Part shown: positions 1 through 5,544 of the stretch, one piece after another | Position numbering within the stretch: the first letter of the stretch is position 1 | Layout: every line of letters starts with the position of its first letter | NCBI GenBank assembly: GCA_017552495.1 | Contig: JAFZPW010000108.1 | Coordinates: forward strand, 1 to 5,544 | Direction: 5' to 3' | DNA: 5,544 nt | Origin: Clostridia bacterium | Lineage (GTDB): Bacteria; Bacillota; Clostridia; Oscillospirales; Butyricicoccaceae | The notes under the pieces: model-generated | Told to the model about the DNA's origin: nothing | What the model saw: the letters and a program-made list of their open reading frames with translations, nothing else | Database searches by the model: none | Translations under genes and position numbers: made by a program

Positions 1-37
1 ACAGGCTGGCGTTCTAAACCGACTGAACTACCGGGCC
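1..37 (-). tRNA. tRNA-Asp(GUC), 5' part only (cut by window edge)
   Basis: The minus strand from position 37 reads as the 5' half of a tRNA. It has the acceptor strand GGCCCGG, the TA linker, a D-arm GTTC...GAAC with the GG pair in its loop, the anticodon stem strand CCAGC, and the first four loop bases CTGT. These four bases give an anticodon beginning GU, which would fit Asp, Asn, His or Tyr. The acceptor and D-arm sequence match the usual bacterial tRNA-Asp, so GUC is the best call. The third anticodon base, T-arm and 3' end lie outside the window. It sits 4 nt after tRNA-Val and is presumably processed from the same transcript. Confidence 0.85.
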
Positions 38-41
38 ACAT

Positions 42-118
42 TGGTGGGAACAACAGGGCTCGAACCTGTGACCCCATGCTTGTAAGGCATGTGCTCTAAC
101 CAGCTGAGCTATGCTCCC
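42..118 (-). tRNA. tRNA-Val(UAC), complete, CCA encoded
   Basis: The minus strand folds into a complete 77-nt cloverleaf including CCA. The acceptor GGGAGCA pairs with TGTTCCC, with one G-U wobble. The D-arm is GCTC/GAGC with GG in the loop. The anticodon stem is CATGC/GCATG around loop CTTACAA, giving anticodon UAC (valine). The variable loop is GGGTC, the T-arm is ACAGG/CCTGT with TTCGAGC in the loop, and the discriminator is A followed by templated CCA. It is the first gene of a tRNA operon, followed 4 nt later by tRNA-Asp and preceded by a strong promoter about 15 nt upstream of the mature 5' end. Confidence 0.97.
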
Positions 119-140
119 GTTTTCCCTCAGCGCAAGGGTT

Positions 141-169
141 ATTATATCAAGAACTGTATCGGTTGTCAA
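141..169 (-). promoter_or_regulatory. Consensus sigma-A promoter of the tRNA operon
   Basis: On the minus strand, TTGACA (164-169) and TATAAT (141-146) both match consensus 6/6 and are separated by exactly 17 bp (147-163). Transcription should start near 134-133, about 15 nt before tRNA-Val. The hslO stop codon TGA (166-168) lies inside the -35 hexamer. The promoter therefore begins where the upstream gene ends, and there is no room for an hslO terminator. This is what a strong constitutive stable-RNA promoter looks like. Start-site position is inferred from spacing. Confidence 0.93.
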
Positions 170-1053
170 GAATTTTTTTCATCTTTTCGCAAAGTTTCCA
201 ATTCTTTCGGGGAAAACGTGTAAATACTGTCGCAAAACTGGCAGGTCACAGAGATCTCCTTCCCCTCTGCGATCAATTGATCCAGCTCCTTTCGGCCCAA
301 ACTCACCAGTGCAGACTCCACCTTGCGGCGGGAGCATTTGCATTCGTACATAACGGGATGCTCTTCCATCAGCCGAAGCCCCATCCCGTCCAGCAGTTCC
401 TCCACAACCTGGCGCATCGTCATTCCTTTGGAAAGGTTGCCCGTTACGTTGCCGGACTCCGCGATGCGGTATTCCAAAAGGTCGATAAGGCCTTCGGGTG
501 CGCCGGGCATCAACTGCAAAAGATATCCTCCAGCGCAGCGGACGCTCTGATCCTCGCCCACCAACACGCCCAGAGCGCATACTGTGGGGATCTGCTCACT
601 GATGACATAATACGCCGCAACATCCTCGGCAATCTCGCCGCTTTGCAACTCGATCTTGCCGGTAAAGGGCTCCCGCTCGCCGATGTCTTTGATAACGGTC
701 ATCACGCCGTCGCGGCCCACGCCGCCGCCCACGTCAAGATGCCCGTCGGCCCGCAGAGGCAAAAGCGCCGCCGGATTCTGCAAATATCCCCGCACGTTCC
801 CTTCGCTGTCGCTGACGGCAGTAATGGCGCCCAGCGGTCCGCCGCCCCGTATCTGAAGCGTGACCGAGCCGTTTTCATATTTCAGTTCGTCACCCATCAT
901 GGATACGGCCGCCAGCGCCCGGCCCAGCGCGGCCGTAGCCAAAGGCAGCGTTTTATGGATCTGACGCATCCGTTCCGTCAATTCCGTCGTCTGCACGGCG
1001 GTGATCTTTACATAACCGTCGGCCGTCATGCCGCGAAGCAAAAAATCCTTCAT
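166..1053 (-). CDS. hslO: Redox-regulated holdase chaperone Hsp33 (HslO)
   Basis: Hsp33 is a cytoplasmic, ATP-independent holdase that is switched on by oxidative unfolding. In the reduced state four cysteines bind zinc. Oxidation forms disulfides, releases zinc and exposes the client-binding surface. The 295-residue product is of normal family length. The N-terminal core runs to about residue 180 and contains the conserved GRDGVMTVIKDIG and SGEIAEDVAAYYVISEQ segments. A linker follows, then the C-terminal zinc domain with C238-x-C240 and C271-x-x-C274, which fits the family CxC...CxxC pattern. C159 and C173 are additional cysteines in the core. I chose the ATG at 1053 because homologues begin MxxFLxRGxxxDG and because GAGG lies 5 nt upstream. 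An in-frame ATG at 1158 would add 35 unrelated residues inside the preceding gene. The Shine-Dalgarno overlaps the methyltransferase stop (TGAGGAA), 7 bp upstream, suggesting coupled translation. The stop codon lies in the tRNA promoter. Confidence 0.96.
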   Translation of the reverse strand: MKDFLLRGMTADGYVKITAVQTTELTERMRQIHKTLPLATAALGRALAAVSMMGDELKYENGSVTLQIRGGGPLGAITAVSDSEGNVRGYLQNPAALLPLRADGHLDVGGGVGRDGVMTVIKDIGEREPFTGKIELQSGEIAEDVAAYYVISEQIPTVCALGVLVGEDQSVRCAGGYLLQLMPGAPEGLIDLLEYRIAESGNVTGNLSKGMTMRQVVEELLDGMGLRLMEEHPVMYECKCSRRKVESALVSLGRKELDQLIAEGKEISVTCQFCDSIYTFSPKELETLRKDEKNS

Positions 1054-1060
1054 ACGTTCC

Positions 1061-1798
1061 TCATTTCCGCGCCGCGAACAGCAGCCTTCCGGCCTCTTGT
1101 CTCGCGCGCTTTGCAGTAAAGCCTTCGTATACATCGCATTTGGAAAATCCCGCGTCAAGCAGCGCGTTTTTTAAGGTTTCCATGCTGTAACACCGTTGTT
1201 CATGAATCTCTGTAAAGCGACGATACTTGTCACTGCTTTTTTTAAAAATATCCACCTGATGCATCCCTCTTCCGCTGGAAGCGTCAAATCCATACTGCCA
1301 GGCGCAGAAGTAATTCTCGGTTTCCTGAATGCTGGATGTGCCGCAAAGGCGGGAAAACAGTTCCCGAGACTTCACATCAAACAGAAACAATCCGCCCGGT
1401 TCCAAAAACAGACTGACCCTGGAAAATACCCGTTTCAGTTCCCGCAGGTCGGTAAAATAATTAACGCTGTCCAAGCAACAAACCGCGCCGCGCACCGTCC
1501 CATAAAGATCCAACTCGTCGGCAGGCTGGCAGATCAAAACCGGCGGAACCGAAAGATCGGCGCACTTTTCCCGGGCGACATTGAGCATTTCCGGGGAAAT
1601 ATCGCAGCCAATCATCTCATACCCCTGCTGCGAAAGCAGCCTTGTCAGGCTGCCGGTGCCGCAGCAAAGTTCCAGAAGCAGCCCATCGCAAATACCGGCG
1701 CCGCAAAGCAGCGCCGTGATTCGTTTGCAGAAGTTATCATAAACCGACTGCTCAATGAGCAGATCGTAACAGGCGGCAAGATGGGAAAACTGACTCAC
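1061..1798 (-). CDS. Class I SAM-dependent methyltransferase, substrate unknown
   Basis: This 245-residue cytoplasmic protein has the Rossmann-type SAM-binding fold. Motif I is LELCCGTGSLT (residues 42-52), the ribose-binding acidic residue is D66 in GCDIS, a motif-II-like stretch CCLDSVNYF lies around 107-115, and LEPGGLFLFDV at 132-142 forms the later strand. The N-terminus MSQFSHLAACYDLL resembles small Firmicutes methyltransferases of the YqeM type, whose substrate I cannot assign. The start is GTG at 1798, overlapping the yerC-like stop by 4 nt (GTGA). GAGGAG at 1807-1812, inside the upstream gene, sits 8 nt before it. hslO follows after 7 bp. The protein has 15 cysteines (about 6%), including C45-C46 inside motif I and C107-C108. 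That is high for a cytoplasmic enzyme and notable next to a redox chaperone, though any functional link is inference. The fold assignment is firm; the target (small molecule, RNA or protein) is unknown. Confidence 0.88.
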   Translation of the reverse strand: MSQFSHLAACYDLLIEQSVYDNFCKRITALLCGAGICDGLLLELCCGTGSLTRLLSQQGYEMIGCDISPEMLNVAREKCADLSVPPVLICQPADELDLYGTVRGAVCCLDSVNYFTDLRELKRVFSRVSLFLEPGGLFLFDVKSRELFSRLCGTSSIQETENYFCAWQYGFDASSGRGMHQVDIFKKSSDKYRRFTEIHEQRCYSMETLKNALLDAGFSKCDVYEGFTAKRARQEAGRLLFAARK

Positions 1799-2088
1799 TT
1801 CTCCGGCTCCTCATCCCCAAGCACGCGAGAATAGCCGCCGTCACCATATTGCAGCGAACGGTTGACACGGCTGATGGTGGCGGTGCTTGCCCCTGTGATC
1901 TCGACGATATCGGAATAAATATAGCCCTTCCGCAGCAGCGTGGCCACCCAGAACCGCTGCTTCATGGAAAGCAACTCATTCACCGTACAAAGATCGCTGA
2001 AAAGCGCATAGCAATCGTCCACGGTCTCCAACTTCAAAATAGCCTGAAACATATAATCCATATTTTCATCGCTCAGATTGTTTCGCAT
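1795..2088 (-). CDS. yerC: YerC/YecD-family TrpR-like DNA-binding protein
   Basis: This small helical protein of 97 residues belongs to the TrpR-like YerC/YecD family found widely in Firmicutes. Recognisable family segments are DYMFQAILKLETVDDCYALF (11-30), SDLCTVNELLSMKQRF (31-46) and the helix-turn-helix YSDIVEITGASTATISRVNR (58-77). The family's biological role is poorly defined. By homology to TrpR it should bind DNA as a dimer, but I see no basis for calling tryptophan the ligand. I chose the ATG at 2088 because AAGGAG stands 8 nt upstream. An in-frame GTG at 2097 overlaps that Shine-Dalgarno itself and is an unlikely start. It is the first gene of the operon yerC-like / methyltransferase / hslO, and its stop codon overlaps the next start. 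A promoter with an extended -10 lies about 60 nt upstream. Autoregulation would be typical of such a first-gene regulator but is inference. Confidence 0.92.
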   Translation of the reverse strand: MRNNLSDENMDYMFQAILKLETVDDCYALFSDLCTVNELLSMKQRFWVATLLRKGYIYSDIVEITGASTATISRVNRSLQYGDGGYSRVLGDEEPEK

Positions 2089-2300
2089 AAAACACACTCC
2101 TTTTCATTACGGCAAAATAGTTGAATGAATAAGAACGGATATCTATTTGTTATTAGTTTATCACATTACAGTCAAAGTGTAAAGGGAAAAATTTGAAATT
2201 TTCATGGGAATTCTACATCTTTGCTCAAATATACAATTCACAGTATAATAGCATATGGTGTATTCTCTTGCAGAAATGGCAAAAGCAAACGATAAAGAAA
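2089..2300. other. AT-rich intergenic gap between the exporter and yerC-like operons
   Basis: This 212-bp stretch contains no convincing gene. It is much richer in A/T than its surroundings. Its yerC-proximal half carries the operon promoter and Shine-Dalgarno described separately. On the exporter side I looked for an intrinsic terminator after the stop at 2301. I found only a weak 4-bp stem (TTGC/GCAA) without a following T-run and an A/T-only inverted repeat near 2186-2203, neither convincing. On the plus strand, TTGCTC (2221-2226) and a perfect TATAAT (2244-2249) are 17 bp apart, a possible weak antisense promoter. Confidence 0.6.
2155..2183 (-). promoter_or_regulatory. Probable sigma-A promoter of the yerC-like/methyltransferase/hslO operon
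   Basis: On the minus strand, -35 TTTACA (2178-2183, 5/6 to consensus) and -10 TAAACT (2155-2160, 4/6 with the key first, second and last bases) are 17 bp apart. The -10 is preceded by TG-n, making it an extended -10. Upstream of the -35 is an A/T tract (about 2186-2203) that could act as an UP element. It contains the dyad TGAAA-A-TTTCA (2194-2204). Predicted start is near 2148, leaving a 5' leader of about 60 nt. An alternative, weaker pairing is TTGACT (2170-2175) with TAACAA (2147-2152), also 17 bp apart. Confidence 0.6.
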
Positions 2301-4184
2301 CTATTCCAGCTCCGCGATTTCATGGTACAGATCGGCATATCGACCGCCGGCTGCCAAAAGTTCCTCGTGCGTGCCGCGCTCCACGATCCTCCCCTTTTCC
2401 AGCACCATGATGGCATTGGATTTCCGAACGGTAGACAGCCTGTGCGCAATGACAAAGGTGGTTCGATTCTCCATCAGCGCGTCCATACCCTCCTCGATGT
2501 GGCGCTCGGTGCGAGTGTCCACCGACGAAGTGGCCTCATCCAAAATCAGAATGGGCGCCCGGGATATGGCGGCGCGGGCGATGTTGAGCAATTGCCGCTG
2601 CCCCTGTGAAAGATTTGCCCCGTCGTTTTCCAAAACCGTATCGTATCCATTTTCCAATTGAAGAATAAACGGATGAGCCGAAGCTGCCTTTGCAGCTTCC
2701 TCCACCTCCGCATCCGTGGCATCCAGACGGCCGTAACGTATATTTTCCCGCACTGTCCCGGTAAACAGATGGGTATCCTGCAGCACCATGGCGATGTTTT
2801 TGCGTAAAAACTTCCGTTCGATGCGCTCAATAGGCACCCCGTCGATGGTGATGCTTCCCTCTTCCAGATCGTAAAAACGGGACAGGAGATTGGTCACAGT
2901 GGTCTTTCCCGCTCCGGTGGAGCCCACAAAGGCGATCTTTTGCCCGGGCTTGGCATACAAGCTAATATCATGAAGCACCGGCACGCCCGGCTCATAGCCG
3001 AAGCTGACGTGTTCCAGCACCACATGCCCCTCGAGTTTTTCCAACGGCGCCGGATCGATATCGGGCGTTTCAGGCTGAGCGTCCAACACCTCAAACACCC
3101 GCTCGGCTCCCGCAAGGGCGGCAAAGACGGTGTTCATCTGCATGGAAACCTCGTTAATGGGACGGCTGAAATGCTGGGTATAATTGAGAGAAATGGCCAG
3201 TCCGCCGATATCAAATCCCCGCGCCACCACCATAATCGCGCCGACACAGGCGGTGAGCGCATAAGTCATGGTACTGAGCTGATGGGTCACGGGGCCCATA
3301 ATGCCCGCCCGGAACTGGGCCTTGATCTGGGCTTCGCAAAGCTGCCGGTTCAGATATGCAAACTCGTCCTCTGCAATCTGCTCATGGTTAAAAACCTTGA
3401 CCACCTTTTGCCCTGAAATGGTTTCCTCGGCAAAGCCGTTGAGCATACCAAGACTTTTTTGCTGTTGCACATAAGCGCCCCGGCTTTTATGAATGATGAT
3501 CTTGCTCACCCAAGTCAAAAGCGGCGTCATCAGAATGGTGATCCCGCCCAGAATGATATTGGTATACAGCATGAGCACCAGCGTTCCCGCGATGGTGACG
3601 CCGCCGGATATAATCTGAATGAGCGTGGTGTTGAGCATCTCGCCCACTGTATCCACGTCGTTGGTAAAGCGGCTCATCACATCTCCGGCGGGATGGGTAT
3701 CGAAATAGCGGATGGGCAGCGTTTGCAGCTTGTTGTAAAGTTCCGACCGCATCCGTTGCAGCGACCGCTGCGACACCCGCAGCATCAGCCGCTGCTGGAG
3801 CCATTGCGTGCTGACGGACAGGCCGTAGCACACCGCCATCAATGACAGGCCGCTTGCCAACGCGGCCAGACGGGGCGCCAGATCGGCCTCTGCCGGATCG
3901 TAATAGAGATAAGCGTTCATGATGGGCCGCAGCATATACGATGCGGCCAGCGAGGTCAGCGTGTAAATCATAGCGCAAATCACGGCGACGCCCAAAGCTG
4001 CGCGCTCATGGGACAGATACCGAAGCAAACGAATCACCGTTTTTTTGAGATTCTTCGGCTTTCCCTGCGCCGTCATGCCGCCGCGTCCCGGGCCGCGGCC
4101 CATGTTCATCTCCTTCTTTTCCGCTGATGCAGCGTGCCTTCCGCCATATTTTCGCTTTAAGCGCTCATACCGGATATCGGCCAT
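2301..4184 (-). CDS. Heterodimeric ABC exporter, subunit with catalytic Walker B (permease-ATPase half-transporter)
   Basis: This is a membrane half-transporter of 627 residues: an exporter-type transmembrane domain followed by an ATPase domain. After a basic, Gly-rich cytoplasmic N-terminus (1-50), six membrane helices lie at roughly 62-88, 104-128, 183-206, 207-230, 300-322 and 325-355. In the ATPase domain I see the A-loop Y397, Walker A G421-x4-GKT ending at T428, Q-loop Q469, signature LSQGQ (525-529), Walker B ILILDE with D549 and catalytic E550, D-loop SSVD (553-556) and switch H581. The signature deviates from LSGGQ. With the degenerate partner encoded just upstream, this matches LmrCD/TM287-288-type heterodimeric exporters, usually drug, lipid or peptide extruders. 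The substrate cannot be read from sequence. One base separates it from the partner's stop. AAGGAGG lies 9 nt before the ATG, inside the partner's last codons. A second start at M28 (4103) has its own Shine-Dalgarno and gives a 600-residue protein beginning MGRGPGRGG, like many relatives. Confidence 0.95.
   Translation of the reverse strand: MADIRYERLKRKYGGRHAASAEKKEMNMGRGPGRGGMTAQGKPKNLKKTVIRLLRYLSHERAALGVAVICAMIYTLTSLAASYMLRPIMNAYLYYDPAEADLAPRLAALASGLSLMAVCYGLSVSTQWLQQRLMLRVSQRSLQRMRSELYNKLQTLPIRYFDTHPAGDVMSRFTNDVDTVGEMLNTTLIQIISGGVTIAGTLVLMLYTNIILGGITILMTPLLTWVSKIIIHKSRGAYVQQQKSLGMLNGFAEETISGQKVVKVFNHEQIAEDEFAYLNRQLCEAQIKAQFRAGIMGPVTHQLSTMTYALTACVGAIMVVARGFDIGGLAISLNYTQHFSRPINEVSMQMNTVFAALAGAERVFEVLDAQPETPDIDPAPLEKLEGHVVLEHVSFGYEPGVPVLHDISLYAKPGQKIAFVGSTGAGKTTVTNLLSRFYDLEEGSITIDGVPIERIERKFLRKNIAMVLQDTHLFTGTVRENIRYGRLDATDAEVEEAAKAASAHPFILQLENGYDTVLENDGANLSQGQRQLLNIARAAISRAPILILDEATSSVDTRTERHIEEGMDALMENRTTFVIAHRLSTVRKSNAIMVLEKGRIVERGTHEELLAAGGRYADLYHEIAELE
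4110..4115 (-). promoter_or_regulatory. Internal Shine-Dalgarno for an alternative start of the downstream ABC subunit
   Basis: AAGGAG on the minus strand is followed after 6 nt by an in-frame ATG at 4101-4103 (residue M28 of the longer reading). Relatives often begin with a short Met-Gly-rich stretch like the one that starts here. The upstream ATG at 4184 also has an excellent AAGGAGG at 9-nt spacing, so the true N-terminus is ambiguous and both could be used. Confidence 0.45.
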
Positions 4185-4185
4185 T

Positions 4186-5544
4186 TTACATCGCCTCCTT
4201 CCGGTCGTTCTGCGACCAATAGATCTCTCGATATGCCTGACAATCGCGCATCAGCGTGTCATGATCGCCGCAGCCCACGATCCTGCCGCCGTCGATCACC
4301 ACAATCTTATCCGCGTCGATCACCGAATTGATCCGCTGGGCAATAATCAGTTTGGTTACGCCGGGCAGTTTTTCCCGGAAGGCTCTGCGGATCGAAGCGT
4401 CGGTGGCGGTATCCACTGCCGAGGTGGAATCATCGAGGATCAGAATTTTAGGATGTTTCAGCAGGGCGCGCGCGATGCAAAGCCGCTGCTTTTGCCCGCC
4501 GGACAGATTGACACCGCCCTGCCCCAGTTCGGTTTCATAGCCGTCTGGAAAGGCGCGCACAAAATCGTCGGCCTGCGCAACGGTGGCCGCCTCCCGCAGC
4601 GCATCGTCGGTGGCGTCATCTCTGCCCCAGCGCAGATTTTCCGCGATGGTGCCGGAAAACAGGGTGTTTTTCTGTAAAACCACGGAAACGCTGTCCCGCA
4701 AATGCCGCAGAGAAAGTTCCCGCACGTCTACGCCATCTACCAGAACAGCGCCCTCATCGACGTCGTAAAGCCGCGGGATCATGGAAATCAACGTGGTCTT
4801 ACCCGAGCCGGTGGAGCCAATGATGCCTACCAATTCTCCCGAGGCGATCTCCAAATTTACGCCGTCCAGCACCTTTTCCCGGCTGTTCTTAAAGTAGCGG
4901 AAGGATACGTTGCGGAAGGAAATGCTGCCGGAGGCGATGGTGTGCCCGGTCTGCGAGGCGGCACTGTCGTTCAGATCAACCGCGGCGTTAAGCACCTCTG
5001 ATATACGGCGGTCGGAAGCGGCGGCGCGGGCGCCCTGCAAGATGATATTCGCCAAAAAATTCAGCGCCATGAGAATCTGTGAAAGATAGGTAATAAAGGC
5101 GGTGAGCGTTCCCAGCTCCATGCCGCCCACCATGATCTGCCTGCCTGCAAGCCAAACCACCGCCAGCGTGGTCACGTTGATCGCCACAGCCGATGCCGGC
5201 TGCATCAAAAGCATCATTTTCAAGGCGGCGGTGCTCTTTTCCACCAGCGCTTCGTTCAGACGGGCAAACTTCTCTTTTTCATGCTCCTCCCGCACGAAGG
5301 ACTTGATAACCCGCTGGTTGGTAATGGTTTCCCGAATGCCGATATTGAGCAGATCGAGCTGTTTTTGCATCTTGCCGTAGCGCGGCGACGCCACGGCGAT
5401 GATGCCGGCGATTACGGCGGCAAGGACTGGGATCACGATCAAAATCACCCTTGCCAGCGCGGGATTGAGCCGAAAGGAAAAAATCAGCGCGCCGATGAGC
5501 ATCACGGGACTGCGGAACATTCCCCGCAGAAGGGTCTGGGTAAA
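4186..5544 (-). CDS. Heterodimeric ABC exporter, degenerate-site subunit; N-terminus outside window
   Basis: This is the partner half-transporter. 452 residues are visible and the frame is still open at the window edge. Against the usual ~580 residues, about 125-130 N-terminal residues (membrane helices 1 and 2) are missing. Numbering visible residues, helices lie at about 12-27, 30-53, 115-138 and 142-168, with the cytoplasmic coupling segment ETITNQRVIKSF (72-83). The ATPase domain has A-loop Y217, Walker A G243-STGSGKT ending at T250, Q-loop Q291, canonical LSGGQ (347-351), and Walker B ILILDD with D371. D372 stands where the catalytic Glu is expected, and Q403 (IIAQR) replaces the switch His. 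Loss of Glu and His in one subunit, with normal residues in the other, is the hallmark of asymmetric heterodimeric exporters. This subunit would bind but hardly hydrolyse ATP in its own site while lending its signature to the partner's active site. The first in-frame ATG in the window (5520) is inside the membrane domain and is not the real start. Confidence 0.95.
   Translation of the reverse strand, partial: FTQTLLRGMFRSPVMLIGALIFSFRLNPALARVILIVIPVLAAVIAGIIAVASPRYGKMQKQLDLLNIGIRETITNQRVIKSFVREEHEKEKFARLNEALVEKSTAALKMMLLMQPASAVAINVTTLAVVWLAGRQIMVGGMELGTLTAFITYLSQILMALNFLANIILQGARAAASDRRISEVLNAAVDLNDSAASQTGHTIASGSISFRNVSFRYFKNSREKVLDGVNLEIASGELVGIIGSTGSGKTTLISMIPRLYDVDEGAVLVDGVDVRELSLRHLRDSVSVVLQKNTLFSGTIAENLRWGRDDATDDALREAATVAQADDFVRAFPDGYETELGQGGVNLSGGQKQRLCIARALLKHPKILILDDSTSAVDTATDASIRRAFREKLPGVTKLIIAQRINSVIDADKIVVIDGGRIVGCGDHDTLMRDCQAYREIYWSQNDRKEAM

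Noticed and set aside
124..138. Small hairpin (CCCTT/GAGGG on the minus strand) before tRNA-Val, considered as an hslO terminator or attenuator
   Set aside because: The stem is only 4-5 bp, no T-run follows, and half of it lies upstream of the predicted tRNA transcript start.
163..1119. Long open frame on the plus strand (318 codons) opposite hslO
   Set aside because: The minus frame is unmistakable Hsp33 with its zinc cysteines. The plus reading is His/Ala/Arg-rich, has no recognisable domain, and is the expected mirror of a GC-rich coding strand.
1054..1158. Extended hslO start at 1158 adding 35 residues
   Set aside because: The extension lies inside the methyltransferase gene, does not resemble Hsp33 N-termini, and the ATG at 1053 has a correctly placed Shine-Dalgarno.
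1196..1834. Plus-strand open frame (212 codons) opposite the methyltransferase
   Set aside because: It has no family resemblance and fully shadows a gene with clear SAM-binding motifs.
2089..2097. GTG start three codons upstream for the yerC-like gene
   Set aside because: The GTG overlaps the Shine-Dalgarno that serves the ATG at 2088, so it cannot use that site.
2216..2260. Imperfect palindrome centred on CATATG, considered as an operator
   Set aside because: Outside the central six bases few positions pair, which is no better than chance in A/T-rich DNA.
2193..2609. Plus-strand open frame starting in the intergenic gap
   Set aside because: Only its first ~35 residues are outside the ABC gene and the rest is antisense to the ATPase domain. 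No good Shine-Dalgarno is seen, and the possible plus promoter lies downstream of its start.

Overview
The window looks like chromosomal DNA from a Gram-positive, Firmicutes/Clostridia-type bacterium with moderately GC-rich genes. The supporting signs are strong AAGGAGG-type ribosome binding sites, a TrpR-like YerC/YecD regulator, Hsp33 with its zinc centre, a two-gene heterodimeric ABC exporter, and tRNA genes with encoded CCA and a consensus housekeeping promoter. Genus cannot be read from the window. Every gene I can support lies on the minus strand, so reading runs from position 5544 down to 1.

Region 1 (5544-2301) is a two-gene operon for a type IV (B-family) heterodimeric ABC exporter. 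The upstream subunit is cut by the window edge and lacks roughly its first 125-130 residues. The downstream subunit is complete, and one base separates the two genes. Their nucleotide-binding domains are degenerate in a complementary way. The upstream subunit has Asp for the catalytic Glu and Gln for the switch His, but a normal LSGGQ. The downstream subunit has normal Glu and His but LSQGQ. Together they would make one competent and one degenerate ATP site.

Region 2 (2300-2089) is a 212-bp AT-rich intergenic gap. It holds a credible minus-strand promoter for the next operon and no clear terminator for the exporter operon.

Region 3 (2088-166) is a tight three-gene operon: a YerC/YecD-type TrpR-like DNA-binding protein, a class I SAM-dependent methyltransferase (4-nt GTGA overlap), and the redox-regulated chaperone Hsp33 (hslO, 7-bp gap with its Shine-Dalgarno overlapping the methyltransferase stop codon). 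Expression is probably translationally coupled.

Region 4 (169-1) is a tRNA operon, tRNA-Val(UAC) followed after 4 nt by a 5' fragment of what is almost certainly tRNA-Asp(GUC). It is driven by a perfect TTGACA-17-TATAAT promoter whose -35 box contains the hslO stop codon.

I see no mobile element, CRISPR array, riboswitch or clearly novel system. The gene content is ordinary core genome, and the findings concern gene architecture and expression signals.
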